DNA of 64,000 nt from Sophora flavescens (lineage: Eukaryota; Streptophyta; Magnoliopsida; Fabales; Fabaceae), in NCBI GenBank assembly GCA_030762895.1, contig CM061070.1, positions 33,321,652 through 33,385,651 on the forward strand. The letters are read 5' to 3'. The translations under genes and the position numbers were made by a program. Each line of letters starts with the position of its first letter. The first letter of the stretch is position 1. This document shows, piece by piece, positions 46,172-58,880 of this stretch. Below the pieces are notes generated by a model, which worked only from the letters and a program-made list of their open reading frames with translations, ran no database searches and had not been told where the DNA came from.

Positions 46172-47500
46172 TGTTGGGAATTTGCGTATAAAACAAAATA
46201 ACGCAGTGGAAAAAAAAATCCCATCGAAGGATCCTTGCGAATGGTCATGATTCATGGTTAGAAGATTTACCTCTTGAAGCGATGACAATTGATTGAAATC
46301 GTCTATCACGAACACCGCACGAGCGATGTCTCTAAGGTATCCACACGAACAGATCCCGTGAACGTCCAACGTCACGAACACGAAACGTCTCTGCCTCACA
46401 GTGCTAGCTTCGAAAACCGAGACCTGCTGCTCACTATCACTCTCTATGTGCGGCTAGGGTAAAAACCGTGTAGGCACAATAGCTTAAGTGGTCTACTTAT
46501 AGTAGCACCTCCTTAAGTGAGTTAGTGAGCAGTGTTTGACCTAAGCCCCATGTACTATGCGCTAGGCCCAATAGAAGAGTCCAACTCTTCTTTTAATGCT
46601 TCTTTTGATCCGCTCTTATGTGTGTGACCCTATAGGTTCCCAAAACGTTAGTAGTAATATTAAATCCCATTTAATATTACAAACAGTGAGCGGTATCTAG
46701 CAATACATCACTGCCACCTAAGTAGTGAGAAAGTCAGTGATTTTACGAAACCTTTCTATGACAAATATTCATGTGCATTATTATCCCTTTGTCCATATAT
46801 CTATATTGAACACAAGACATAGAATGTGTCACCCTTGTATGGTTCAATATCATGTTCCCTGATACCCGAGTAGACTTAACAACAAATGAGGTCAATATCT
46901 CATATTGACTCATTTCAGCACGGCCATGCATTTTACAGTCTCACTCTATCAGGTGGCCCACAGATATTACTCCTGTTATGTATGAGGTAAAAATTCCATC
47001 TAGGTCACTTACATCCCTCTGCATGGCTCGTGGTATGCAAAATGACCGTCTTTATAATCATCCTATTATAGATGACGTTTGACGATATTAAAACACACGA
47101 CTCCTCATGTAGGGATCGTAGCGATTTCAGGTCGAAGTATTACATACACCATTGTCACTATGAGAACTACTTATGACACTCACATAACGCTCCATGTAGT
47201 GTTCTCATGGTGGGTCATTCCAGTACATCATTACTCTAATGTGTACCTATGTGGCGACTCGATATCTCATATTCATGACCCGTGAGATATGGTCATCAGT
47301 CTGCACACATAATAGTCTCAATGTATTATTATTGTCCTTATTAATAAAATACTTGACTACGGATATTTAAGAATAGGATTTCATTGTTCAATAGTGTCTC
47401 ACGATCAAGTCATGTACTTGATATTCTATTAAACTGAAATTTCTATTCTAAGGACTTTATTATGTTTAAACAAGTAACACAATAAACTGGAATGCCTCAT

Positions 47501-47570
<70 letters not shown>

Positions 47571-47627
47571 GGCAAGATACAAATGTAAGTCTAAGAAATA
47601 CACTGGCCTCTAGGGCTTACACCAACA
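46172..47627 (-). repeat. Copia D 3' LTR with TA microsatellite
   Basis: 1456 bp. Inverted ends TGTTGG/CCAACA. A TATA-like TATAAGTA lies on the minus strand at 46494-46501. A long (TA)n run occupies about 47497-47568. The shared part with the truncated right LTR (46172-46541 versus 53162-53531) shows only a handful of base changes. Confidence 0.92.
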
Positions 47628-47641
47628 ATCTCCCACTAGCA

Positions 47642-50600
47642 CTAGAGCCAATCAGGCATAAATCTAATGCCCATCGATCTAGTGTGACCTTCGTGCTTCT
47701 GTTGAGCAAGAGGTTTCGTAAGTGGGTCAGCAACGTTATCAAGTGTTGGTACTCTGCATATTTTCACATCTCCTCTATCGATAATCTCTCGAATGAGATG
47801 GAAGCGCCTAAGTATATGTTTGGATCGCTGATGAGATCTAGGTTCCTTAGCTTGTGCAATGGCCCCATTGTTATCACAATAGAGATCAATGGGGTCCACA
47901 ATACTAGGAACTGTCCAAACAGCCTCCTTTGCTTCATTGGAGGCGGCAATATACTCAGCCTCTGTAGTAGAATCGGCGACTGTTTCTTGCTTTGAACTCT
48001 TCCAGCTCACCGCCCCGCCATTCAGGCAGAACACATAACCAGATTGCGATCTGGAATCATCCTTATCGGTTTGGAAGCTAGCATCGGTGTAACCTTTTAC
48101 AGCAAGCTCTTCCTCGCCTCCATATACCAAGAACGAATCCTTAGTTCTTCTTAAGTACTTAAGGATGTTCTTGACAGCAGACCAATGACTTTCACCGGGA
48201 TCAGACTGGTACCTGCTCGTTATGCTTAAAGCATACGATACATCTGGTCGAGTACATAACATGGCATACATGATAGATCCAATTGCGGATGCATGTGGAA
48301 TCTTACACATGCGATCCCTTTCTTCTTGAGTGGAAGGGGATTGTGCCTTTGATAGGCGTATACCATGTGACATAGGCAAGAGTCCTTTCTTGGATTCATG
48401 CATGTTAAAGCATCTCAACACTTTGTCTATGTATGTACTCTGACTTAGGCCAAGCAATTTCAGCGATCTATCCCTATAGATCCTGATTCCCAATACATAG
48501 GTAGCTTCACCCAAATCTTTCATAGAGAAGCAATTCCCTAACCATGTCTTTACATTTTGTAGTGTAGGGATGTCATTTCCAATGAGTAATATGTCATCTA
48601 CATATAACACCAGAAAAACAACAATGCTCCCACTAACCTTCTTGTAGACACAAGGTTCATCTTCATTTTTGATGAATTCGCATCGTCTTACAAAGATCAT
48701 CAAAACGAAGGTTCCAACTTCGGAAGCTTGCTTCAATCCATAGATTGATCGCTGCAATTTACATACCTTTCCGGCATCCTCTGAAATGCCAAAGCCTTCA
48801 GGTTGTGTCATGTACACATCCTCAAGAAGCTTTCCATTAAGGAAAGCAGTTTTGACATCCATCTGCCATATCTCATAATCATGGTATGCAGCGATAGCAA
48901 GTAAGATCCGGACGGATTTAAGCATCGCAACAGGTGAAAAGGTCTCATCATAGTCGACACCATGAATTTGCTTGAAACCCTTAGCGACCAATCGTGCCTT
49001 AAAGGTGTGTACCTTACCATCCATGTCAGTTTTCTTTTTGAAAACCCACTTGCACCCTATGGGTTTTACCCCTTCAGGTGGCTCTACCAAGGTCCATACC
49101 TGGTTGGTGTACATGGAATCCATCTCAGATTTCATGGCCTCAAGCCACTTCTCAGATTCTGGGCCAGTGATGGCCTCCTGGCAAGTCACAGGCTCATCTT
49201 GATCCATGAGCAATACATCACCTTGTGGAGTCATGAGAAATCCATATCTCTCAGGCTGGTGACGTATCCTGTTAGACCTACGCTGGTCTTGTGCGACTGG
49301 AGCAGGTTGTTCCTCCACAACATTTTGTGAAGGTTGCTCCTGTTCCACCAATGGTAGGTCACTACTCTGTGATTCTTGAATTTCTTCAAGTTCTATCTTC
49401 CTACCACTGGTTCCTATGGAGATAAACTCCTTTTCTAGGAATACAGCAGTCCGTGCGAAAAATACTTTGCCTTCGGAAGGATTATAGAAATAGTACCCCT
49501 TGGTTTCTTTGGGATACCCCACAAAGAAGCATTTATCAGATTTGGGATCAAGCTTATTAGAAACTTGACGCTTTACGTATGCTTCACAACCCCAAATCTT
49601 CATAAAAGACATGTTGGGTCGTCTACCAGTCCATATCTCATATGGTGTCTTTTCTACCGCTTTGGATGGAACACGGTTAAGTGTAAAAGCTGCTGTTAAT
49701 AGAGCATGTCCCCAGAAAGAGTTTGGAAGGTTTGCATGACTCATCATAGACCGAACCATGTCCAACAAGGTTCGATTTCTCCTCTCAGAAACATCATTCC
49801 ATTGTGGTGTTCCAGGTGGAGTGAGTTGAGATAAAATTCCACACTCTCTCAGATGATCATCAAACTCTAGGCTCAAATATTCACCACCTCGATCTGATCG
49901 AAGAGTTTTAATATTTTTACCAAGTTGGTTTTGTACCTCATTTTTGAATCCCTTGAACTTTTCAAAGGATTCCGATTTATGTTTCATAAGATACACAAAT
50001 CCATATCTACTGAAATCATCAGTGAATGTGATGAAGTACTGAAAACCACCTCTAGCTAATGTGTTTAGGGGTCCGCATACATCGCTATGTATAAGACCCA
50101 AGAGGTCGTTATCTCTTTCACCTTTTCCGGTGAATGGAGCTTTAGTCATCTTTCCCAATAAACAAGACTCACATATCTCATATGATTCATAATCAAATGA
50201 GTCCAAGAGTCTATCTTTATGGAGCTTCGAAATGCGCTTCTCATTTATATGGCCTAAACGACAATGCCAAAGATAAGACGGGTTCAACTCATTTGGTTTG
50301 AACCTCTTAGTATTTATGTTATAGATGGGCATTTCAAGATCAAGGACATAAAGCCCATTACTCATGTGTGCACTAGCATAGAAAATATCATCCAAATAAA
50401 TAGAACAACTTTTGTTCTTTATTATAAAATAAAAACCAATCTAGTCCAAACAAGAAACAGAAATGATATTCCTTCTAATTGCAGGCACAAAATAACAGTT
50501 CTCTAACTGAATAGTAAGCCCAGTGGGCAAAGTCAATACATAAGTCTCTACAGCTAAAGCAGCAACCTTTGCTCCATTTCCAACTCGTAGGTCGACTTCG

Positions 50601-51595
50601 CCCTTTGCCAATGGTCTACTCCTGTTTAGATCCTGCACATTTGTACAAATGTGAGAACCACATCCAGTATCTAATACCCATGATGCAGAAGTAGATAAAT
50701 TGACTTCTATAACAAACACACCTGAAGTGGAAGTCTCACTTCCCTTCTTCTTCTTGATTTCTTCCAGGTATTTTGGGCAGTTCCTCTTCCAATGTCCGAT
50801 CCGACCACAATGGAAGCAATTTCCTTCCTTAGCCACACCACCCACAGGCTTCAAGCCAGAAGCACTGGGCTTGATCTTGTTGATGGCCTTGCCCTTGCCC
50901 TTGCCCTTTTGTTTGTGTGTGGGCTTCTTGGGCTGCTTCTTGCTATTTCCAGCCTGGACCATCAAAATGGCCTTTCCCTTTCCTTTGTTAATATTTTGTT
51001 CAGCAGTTCTCAACATGCTCAACAATTCTGGCAAAGGTTTGTCAAGATCATTCATATTATAGTTCATGACAAACTGACTATAGCTCTCAGGCAACGATTG
51101 CAGAACTAAGTCGGTGGCCAACTCTTGGCCTAAAGGAAATCCCAGTCTCTCGAGATTCTCAATGTACCCGATCATCTGGAGTACATGAGGACTCACAGGG
51201 CTTCCTTTTGCCAATTTACACTGGAAAAGGGCTTTGGAAACTTCGAACCGCTCATGCCTTGCTTGCTCTTGGTAGAGCAGCTTGAGGTGCACGATCATAT
51301 CGTACGCCTCCATGGTCTCATGTTGCTTTTGCAGCTCAGAGGTCATGGTAGCAAGCATAAGACAGCCGACGTCTAAGGCGTCATCCTGATGCTTCTTATA
51401 AGCATCCCTGTCAGCCCTAGGAGCACTTGAAGCCGGTGGCTCCTCAGGAATAGGCTCCTCAAGAACATACAGCTTTTTCTCATGTTTGAGGACAATCCTC
51501 AAGTTTTTGTACCAGTCCAGAAAATTTGTTCTGGATAGTTTGTCCTTCTCAAGGACGGATCACAATGACAGATTACTTGATGTGTTTGATGCCAT
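47642..51595 (-). pseudogene. Copia D gag-pol polyprotein, nearly intact
   Basis: The start is ATG 51595 (MASNTSSNLSL, then a TGA). The open frame then gives gag (HERFEVSKALFQCKLAKGSPV), knuckle CFHCGRIGHWKRNC, protease WVLDTGCGSHIC, and after one TAG (50441-50443) in the same frame the GAG-pre-integrase HCRLGHINEKRISKL..CESCLLGKM. Integrase: [61 protein letters not shown], catalytic YVDD (about 48600). RNase H: DASFQTDKDDSRSQSG, STTEAEYIAAS. Near 48720-48670 a deletion puts the SRSWNLRFD block out of frame, and a second indel restores the frame (EVGTFVLMIFVRRC). Only about two stops and this shift separate it from an intact polyprotein; lesions are only described here. Confidence 0.93.
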
Positions 51596-53148
51596 GGTAA
51601 TCTACAGAGATAAATATGCAAAATATAAGTATCATGCCATGAAGTTATTTAATAAGGTCTTTAATTAAATACGCCTCCCACTATTTTACTCAAAACAATG
51701 ACCCTCATCATTGATTCAGAAAATCTCGTTGGAAGATTTTCTAGTGGGCCAAGATCCATATTTCACCTAGCTTTAAGTCAGCTTTGGCTGATCACTCAAA
51801 ATTCGGTTATATAGGTAGGAAACACTTTCCGATTGCATCTCATGCAACTCTTGGACAGTTGGGTGAATAACTCTTATTCTAATCCATCACATGGACCAAA
51901 GCCCAACTTATAAGCCTCTAAGCCTTTCAATCCTATTGAAGTTGGCTTAATTAAGTCAGACCCAATGGATAGCAGTTGAACATTACATTTGTCCCATCGC
52001 GTCTTACTAGTATAGATAAAGGTACCCCGCTTTGACGGACCCACACTTAATCGATCCTAGTCTTGACGAGTGTCATGCATTGGAAGGCCTTTAAATGTGA
52101 CTTAATATTTCCTTTTGAGGGATTTGATTAAAATTTGATCTCATCATTTGTTAAACTCTTTAACTTACTATTTACATACACGCATCTCATACATATATAA
52201 GGCAAATAAATGTGATATGGTTATGACCCCTAACGCATTGATTCTCCCAAACCAATGAGAGAATCTAAACTGAAACCTAGGAGCGTCCAGGCTTCTCCAA
52301 GCATGATCTCCCACAGGATAACGTCTTCTTGTCTCCATCATTACATTACATAAACAGAAACCTCATTTTACATATGAGGGGAGTGAGATGAGAAAAGAAT
52401 ATACATATGGAATATAAGAGAAAGGCATGGCACGCAGGCCGTATTTCAAAATATAAACCAAAAGATTAAAGGACTAAGGCCATAACCATTCACCATACAT
52501 TACCAAATAAATAATCAACCAATAATAATACACAATTATTATTATTATTATTATTATTTTATTAATTAGAGATTTCAAAATCTGAATTTTGAAAACATAA
52601 CATATATACAATAAATCACATTTATTGTAATTGATGTTACTATAAATCACATTTATTGTAATTGATGTTACTATAAATCACATTTATTGTAATTGATGTT
52701 ATTATTAAATGGTGACATAAAAGATTTCAAAATTGAATTTTGAAATAACACACTACGCAGAGATAGCACGGGGTTCCCGCTTCCTTGGCGGCTAGGGCTT
52801 CAACCTCTCAACCCTAAAACCGCAAGGCCCACAAGACCATGAACTCTTCATGTCTGAAACCCCTTAACGCCGCCAGCAGAGAACTGAAACCGATCATGTT
52901 TAACATCAACACTTGACGCCATCGCAGAGCATAATAAGGACTCCAGAACCAATGTACATATCGCATATATACATAAACATGCTATAGACGCATATATCAT
53001 ATACATACGAAAATTACAGAAACAAGGTTTCGCAAAAACGGATGCAAACGATTTTCAGAAAACAATTTTCAGAAAAACGATTCACATTATAAACATGTTA
53101 TCATACATAACAGGTAAACCACGTAACAGAATCATGGTTTCGCAAGCG
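51596..53148 (-). other. Copia D leader between primer site and gag
   Basis: No ORF of note on either strand. A 31-bp unit on ATAAATCACATTTATTG is tandemly repeated three times at 52611-52704, and an (ATT)n run lies at 52538-52560. This long untranslated leader follows the primer site at 53149-53160. Confidence 0.7.
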
Positions 53149-53160
53149 GCTCTGATACCA
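53149..53160 (-). other. Copia D primer binding site
   Basis: On the minus strand TGGTATCAGAGC, the exact tRNA-iMet complement, one base from the 5' LTR start at 53162. Confidence 0.92.
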
Positions 53161-53161
53161 C

Positions 53162-53531
53162 TGTTGGGAATTTGCGTATAAAACAAAATAACGCAGCGGA
53201 AAAAAAAATCCCATCGAAGGATCCTTGTGAATGGTCGTGATTCATGGTTAGAAGATTTACCTCTTGAAGCGATGACAATTGATTGAAATCGTCTATCACG
53301 AACACCGCACGAGCGATGTCTCTAAGGTATCCACACGAGCAGATCCCGTGAACGTCCAACGTCACGAACACGAAGCGTCTCTGTCTCACAGTGCTAGCTT
53401 CGAAAACCGAGACCTGTTGCTCACTGTCACTCTCTATGTGCGGCTAGGGTAAAAACCGTGTAGGCACAATAGCTTAAGTGGTCTACTTATAGTAGCACCT
53501 CCTTAAGTGAGTTAGTGAGCAGCGTTTGACC
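53162..53531 (-). repeat. Copia D 5' LTR, truncated
   Basis: Matches 46172-46541 closely from TGTTGGGAATTTGCG to GTTTGACC, then breaks off into unrelated sequence belonging to gypsy E. No duplication is visible at the break, so a deletion rather than a clean insertion made the junction. Confidence 0.9.
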
Positions 53532-54418
53532 ACTAAGGTGCCTGCTCTAGGGGGTTTTCTGGTGCTTGCATCAGTCTTGTCAGAATTGGAGGGCATCCTT
53601 AGGATGCAATTCATATCAATGGGCCCAGAGTTTTTCCCTAGCCCCTCTCCAGGATTGTACTCCATTCCTTGCTCTAAGCAAAGTTATGTAATTAGGCAGG
53701 GAAAGATCAAGTTACCTTTCTTATTCATTGCGTAAGTGGAGATTTGATCTTTGATCATCTCCCCCAAGTTGATCTTTTTCTTCTTCATGATACAGTGTAG
53801 AAGGAATAAGCATTCCTTCTCCAATGTTTCCAAGTGTGAGGTTGGGGAGAGAGAGTGCCTGAAGAAATGATACCAAACCTTCTCTAAGGGCTACAGCATG
53901 GATCTGGGGAGCTTTAGTTTACCCTGTGGCTGCTGGATCCACTCTGCTCCAGCAACAGCTCGATCTTTCTTGACTTGCTGCAGCCTGACGGTTGTCACTT
54001 TCCTCAATATCTCTTGGTATTTATCCTCCACATCCTCCAGCCCCAAGTGCAGGTTGATTGTTGTAGTGGAGAATACGACTTTCCCACTCCGGATCACCAC
54101 AAAAGTCTGGGCCTCTGAACCAATGTTTGAATAGAACTCTCTGACCAACTGCGTACAGTACCCATCAGGGTGTTCAGCTAAAGTCTTCCAATTGAGGGCG
54201 TCTATTACCTCTATTGGCTCGGTCAAGATTCCTCATTTTGCCCCCTTCCCATACCTGAACCCTTTTTCTTGATGTAGGTTGCCTAGGGTTTCAGTTTCAA
54301 ATTTTTCTTGGGCCTCGGCAGTGGTCCAACAGGTGGTTTGTTCTTTCTCTATACCAGAAGTGGGTGTGGGAGTCTTTGTGGCACGGTGTTTAATACGGCC
54401 TCCCTTTTCTGTGGTCAT
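53532..54418 (-). pseudogene. Gypsy E extra ORF downstream of pol, plant-transposon-protein domain
   Basis: ATG 54418 (MTTEKGGRIKHRATK), an in-frame TGA at about 54234, then EPIEVIDALNWKTLAEHPDGY, TQLVREFYSNIGSEAQTFVVIRSGKVVFSTTTINLHLGLED and, after a frame change near 53890, KECLFLLHCIMKKKKINLGEMI..LPCLIT.LCLEQGM. This is the layout of the domain annotated as putative plant transposon protein. Lower-scale similarity to the extra ORF of copia A (20118-20795) is visible in the same order. It ends at the truncation point 53531. Function unknown. Confidence 0.75.
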
Positions 54419-55014
54419 GGCGGTGTGGTTGGGTGAGGTTGAGACAGGATTTGGGTTGGTTAGGGTTTCGCGAGCAAAGAATGAGAGTTTCAGAAGTGAG
54501 TATAGTAGGTGAGTGGAGAGGGGATAGCTATTGAATGTGTCAAGGTAGTGTGTGGGTTGGTTAATTATGGAGGTGAGGCGTGGGAAATAAGGCAATAAAG
54601 TGGGAGAGTGTGGGGTTGTACGATTGGGTGGTTTATTATGACAGCCCGTGATCTTCTCTCTCCACATCCCACTAATTAATTCAAATTCAAAATTTTCAAA
54701 GACTGACTACAACAGACAAAAATACGTTGGCCCCCACCTTGTACTTGCCTCAGGCATTGGTCCCTATCCACAAATAGCATCCAGTGCACTCAGATTTTGG
54801 GAGCATGATGTAGCATTGCCCCGCAGCAAACCACTTCCTTTCCTTATGCTGCAGCCTGAACTCACTCTTTTCCTCCTTCGCTTCCAAATTATTCACTTCT
54901 TGGCCTTGAAATTTTCAAACACAATTAAACACTAATTGAATTTATTGATGGGTTGCCTCCCATGAGCGCTTGGTTTATAAGGTCCTCAGCCTGACCATGT
55001 TGCAGCATCATTCA
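54419..55014 (-). other. Gypsy E spacer between extra ORF and pol
   Basis: No conserved coding motif on either strand. It includes the complement of a short promoter-like CT-rich region near 54480-54660. It separates the stop of pol from the start of the extra ORF, as in elements with a spliced or internally initiated third ORF. Confidence 0.55.
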
Positions 55015-58000
55015 ATGTCATCAAGAGTGGTGGTAACCTTTATTCTGTCCAAAGGTTCACCAAAATAGTGCTTGATTCTTTGTCCATTAACATTGAATTC
55101 TTTGCCACTCTCTGCATCTAGCAAATCCATAGCTCCATGTGGATAGACTTTCATAATTTTTAATGGGCCAAACCACCTTGATTTAAGCTTGCCTGAGAAG
55201 AGCTTCAGCCTTGAATTAATCAGCAGGACTTGTTATGCTTCATGGAATGATTTGTGATAGATCCTTTGTCATGCCAAGCTTTAGTTTTTACCTCATAAGC
55301 TTCAGCATTTTCATAGGAAAACAGCTTGTGTTCTTCTAGTTCATTAAGTTGCAGCATACGAGCTGCTCCAGCAGACTGAAGATCAAAGTTCAATTTTTTA
55401 ACTACCCAGAAAGCTTTGTGTTGTAATTCCAAGGGCAAATGGCAAGACTTCCCATACACCAGTTTATATGGGACATTCCCAGGGGTTTCTTGAATGTAGT
55501 TCTATATGCCTACAAGGCCTCATCCAGATGTGTGGACCAATCCTTCCTTGTGGTATTAACCATCTTTTCCAAGATTCTTTTGATTTCCCTGTTAGACAAC
55601 TCAGTCTGCCCATTAGTCTGGGGATGGTAAGCAGTGGCTACTTTATGTTTGACTCCATACTTTGCAAGTAGTTTGGAAAATACTTGATTGCAAAAATGGG
55701 TTCCTTCATCACTTATGATAGCTCTAGGGGTGCCAAATCTAGAAAAAAATATTTTTTTGTAAGAACTTTGTCACCACCCTAGTATCATTTTTTACTGTAG
55801 CCACAGCCTCCATCCATTTAGACACATAATCAACAACTACTAGAATATAAAGGTTGTCAAAGGAAGGAGGGAATGGTCCCATAAAGTCAATACCTCACAC
55901 ATCAAAAAGTTCAATTTCTAAAATAGTGTTCAGGGGCATTTCATTTTTGTTAGACAGATTTCCTACCACTTAGCACCTATCACAATGTTTTACAAACTCA
56001 TGTGCATCTTTAAATAGAGTAGGCCATAATAAAGCTGATTGGAGCAACTTGGCAGTAGTTCTCATGACACTGAAGTGTCCACCATATGCTGAAGCATGGC
56101 ACTGGGTCAGTATATCTTGAAACTCTTCATCTGCAGCACATCTTCTGTTCAAGTTATCTGGTCACATCTTGTAGAGGTATGGTTCATCCCAGACATATTG
56201 TTTTACTTGATGAAAGAATCTTCTCTTTTGCTGTGAGTTCATGTCTGGGGGAACCACACCACTAGCCAAAAAATTCACCAGGTCAACATACCATGGTGCT
56301 ACAGCATCCTGCATTGCTAGCAGTTGTTCATCAGGAAAAGATTCATCAATGGCTATTCCCCTTGATGCTGAAGCATCCTCTGGTAACCTTGAAAGATGAT
56401 CTGCTACTTGGTTCACCACTCCCTTCTTGTCTCCGATCTCTAAATCAAATTCTTGTAGCAGCAGCACCCACCTTATGAGCCTTGGTTTAGCATCCTTCTT
56501 GTCAATAAGATATTTGATGGCTTAGTGGTCAGTGTATACTACTACTTTTGTACCAACAATATAGGATCTAAACTTCTCAAAGGCAAAGACCACGGCGAGC
56601 AGCTGCTTTTTAGTGGTGGTAAAATATATTTGAGCATCAATCAGTGATTTACTAGCATGGTAAAAAGGATGAAACACCTTGTTGTATCTTTGTCCCAAGA
56701 CTGCCCCTATTGCAAAATCACTTGCATCACACATAAGCTCAAAAGGTTTTTCCCAATTAGGTGAAACTATGATAGGTGCTGTGATGAGAACATTTTTCAG
56801 AAGCTCAAATGCTTTCAAACATCCAGCTGTGAATTCAAAAGTCCTATCATGCTCCAGCAACTGACACTGTGGCTTTGAGATCTTGGAAAAATTCTTGATG
56901 AACCTTCTGTAAAAACCAGCATGGCCAAGGGAGCTTCTAATTCCCTTCACTGATATGGGAGGGGGCGGCTTTTCATTAACTTCAATATTTGCCTTATCCA
57001 CCTCAATTCCATTTCTGGAGATTCTATGATCAAGCACAATTCCTTCTGTTACCATGAAGTGGTATTTTCCCAGTTTAGTACCAAATTAGTCTCCTCACAT
57101 CTATCCAGGATTTGCTCCAGATTTACCAAACAGCTCTGGAAAGTTTCTCCAAACACAGAAATCATCCATGAAAACTTCCATGGATTTCTCAATCAAGTCA
57201 GAGAACATGGTCATCATACATCTCTCGAAGGTTGCTGGAGCATTGCATAGCCCAAATGGAATTCTTCTGAAAGTAAAGGTTCCATAAGGACAAGTAAAGG
57301 TTGTTTTCTCCTGATCTTCTGGTGCTATAGCAACCTGGTTATAGCATCTGATCAATAAATGGCAAGGAAATGATCATTTCTAGTTGCCTTATTCAGCTTC
57401 ATGTAGTCCATGCAAATCCTCCGACCAGTTACAGTTCTTGTTGGAATAATTTCATCTTTTTCATTTGTAATAACAGTTACACCCCCTTCTTAGGCACACA
57501 CTGGATGGGACTTACCCACACACTATCTGAGATAGGGTAGATGATGCCAGCATCCAGCCACTTGATGATCTCTTTTTTAACCACCTTTTTCATGATTGGA
57601 TTCAGTCTCCTTTGGCTCTCAATGCTATTCTTTGAATTGTCATCCAAAAGGGTCCTATGCATGTAAATAGATGGACTGATTCCCTTAATGTATGCCATCT
57701 GCTATCCTATTACCTTTTTATGCCTCTTTAAAACTGTTAGCAAATGTTCCTCTTGAGGACAGGTTGGTGAGGCAGTAATTATCACAAGCAATGTATCACC
57801 AAGATATGCATATTTCAAATGAGTTGGCAATTTTTTAAATTCTAAGGTGGGAGGTTTAATAATAGAAGGAATGTTATCCTTAAAAGTACCATCAATTACC
57901 TCCAATGACTCATATTTCCTGGACCATACATGTTGAGCTGCCTTGCTGTCCAAAAATTCCACCACTTCCTCATCAAATGAGTTATCAACTTCTACCGATG

Positions 58001-58875
58001 CTGCAGCATTGCCATAATCAGACTGCCTCTTTAAGAAATGTTGTTGCACCAGTTCATCAAATGACTGAATGAAGGAGCATTCTTCCATCCCTTCATCTGC
58101 TACTTGAGGGCATTGAAAATATTGAATGTATCCTGCTGATCGTTAACCCTCATAGTGAGTTCTCCTTTCTGTACATCAATCAAAGTCTTCCCTGTTGCTA
58201 AAAATGGCCTCCCAAGAATGATAGGGACTACCCTATCTACGTCAAAATCCAAGATAATGAAGTCAACAGGGAATACAAATTTGTCAACTCTAATCAAAAC
58301 ATCTTCAATCTTTCCCTCTGGATAAGCAATAGATCTGTCTACCAACTGAAGGGTAACAGAAGTAGGTCGAGCCTCTCCAATTCCCAACTTCCTGAAAATT
58401 GACAATGGGATAAGGTTGATGTTTGCTACTAAGTCACATAAAGCCTTGCCACAGTAAGTATTTCTAATGGAGCAATGTATGGTGAAAATTCCAGGATCCT
58501 TCATCTTTTGTGGAACTTTGTTTTGCAGCATCATACTTCATTCCTCAGTCATGGCCACTGTTTCAAGCTCGCCCAATCTCCTCTTCTTAGTTAGCACATC
58601 CTTCATGAACTTTGTATAATTAGGAATTTGTTGCAAAGCCTCCACCCTGGGTATGTTGATATGAAGTTTCTTCTGCACATCCAGAAACTTATTGAAAAGG
58701 TGGAGGAGGCCTTTCTGGAATCAGTTTAGGAATAGTATGTGATGCTGCAGCACTAGGTATTTCCTCAGTAACTACAGGTTGTTCTGCTACAACATCTTCC
58801 CACACTACTACTTTCTCAAGTTCTTCCTTCTCCACTTATGGTTTCTTCTTTGGTTCAGCAACTTATACATCTTTG
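55015..58875 (-). pseudogene. Gypsy E gag end, protease, RT, RNase H and integrase
   Basis: From right to left: gag end (LHINIPRVEALQQIPNYTKFMKDVLTKKRRL, about 58675-58580); aspartic protease region (CGKALCDLVANINLIPLSIFRKLG, with the usual DxGA replaced by DLVA; IILGRPFLAT); linker PTLEFKKLPTHLKYAYLGD (about 57860); RT start (SQRRLNPIMKKVVKKEIIKWLDAGIIYPISDS; VQCVPKKG; FRRIPFGLCNAPATFERCMM; VFMDDFCVW); RNase H (FELMCDASDFAIGAVLGQ; KQLLAVVFAFEKFRSYIVG); integrase (HASAYGGHFSVMRTTAKLLQSALLWPTLFKDA; YGKSCHLPLELQHK; C-terminal block ending about 55015). Several stops and frameshifts (near 57370, 57060, 56160 and 55210). Confidence 0.88.
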
Positions 58876-58880
58876 CCACT

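Larger units (their letters stand above)
46172..53531 (-). mobile_element. Ty1/copia element D (Tork/Angela-like), minus strand, 5' LTR truncated
   Basis: Left (3') LTR 46172-47627 with TGTTGG...CCAACA ends, polypurine tract complement at 47628-47642, one polyprotein frame, leader, primer site 53149-53160 and right (5') LTR beginning at 53162. The right LTR stops matching after GTTTGACC at 53531, where gypsy E sequence begins, so 1.1 kb of LTR has been lost. LTR start TGTTGGTGTAAGCCCTAG and integrase/RT text fit the Tork/Angela side of copia. Confidence 0.92.
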
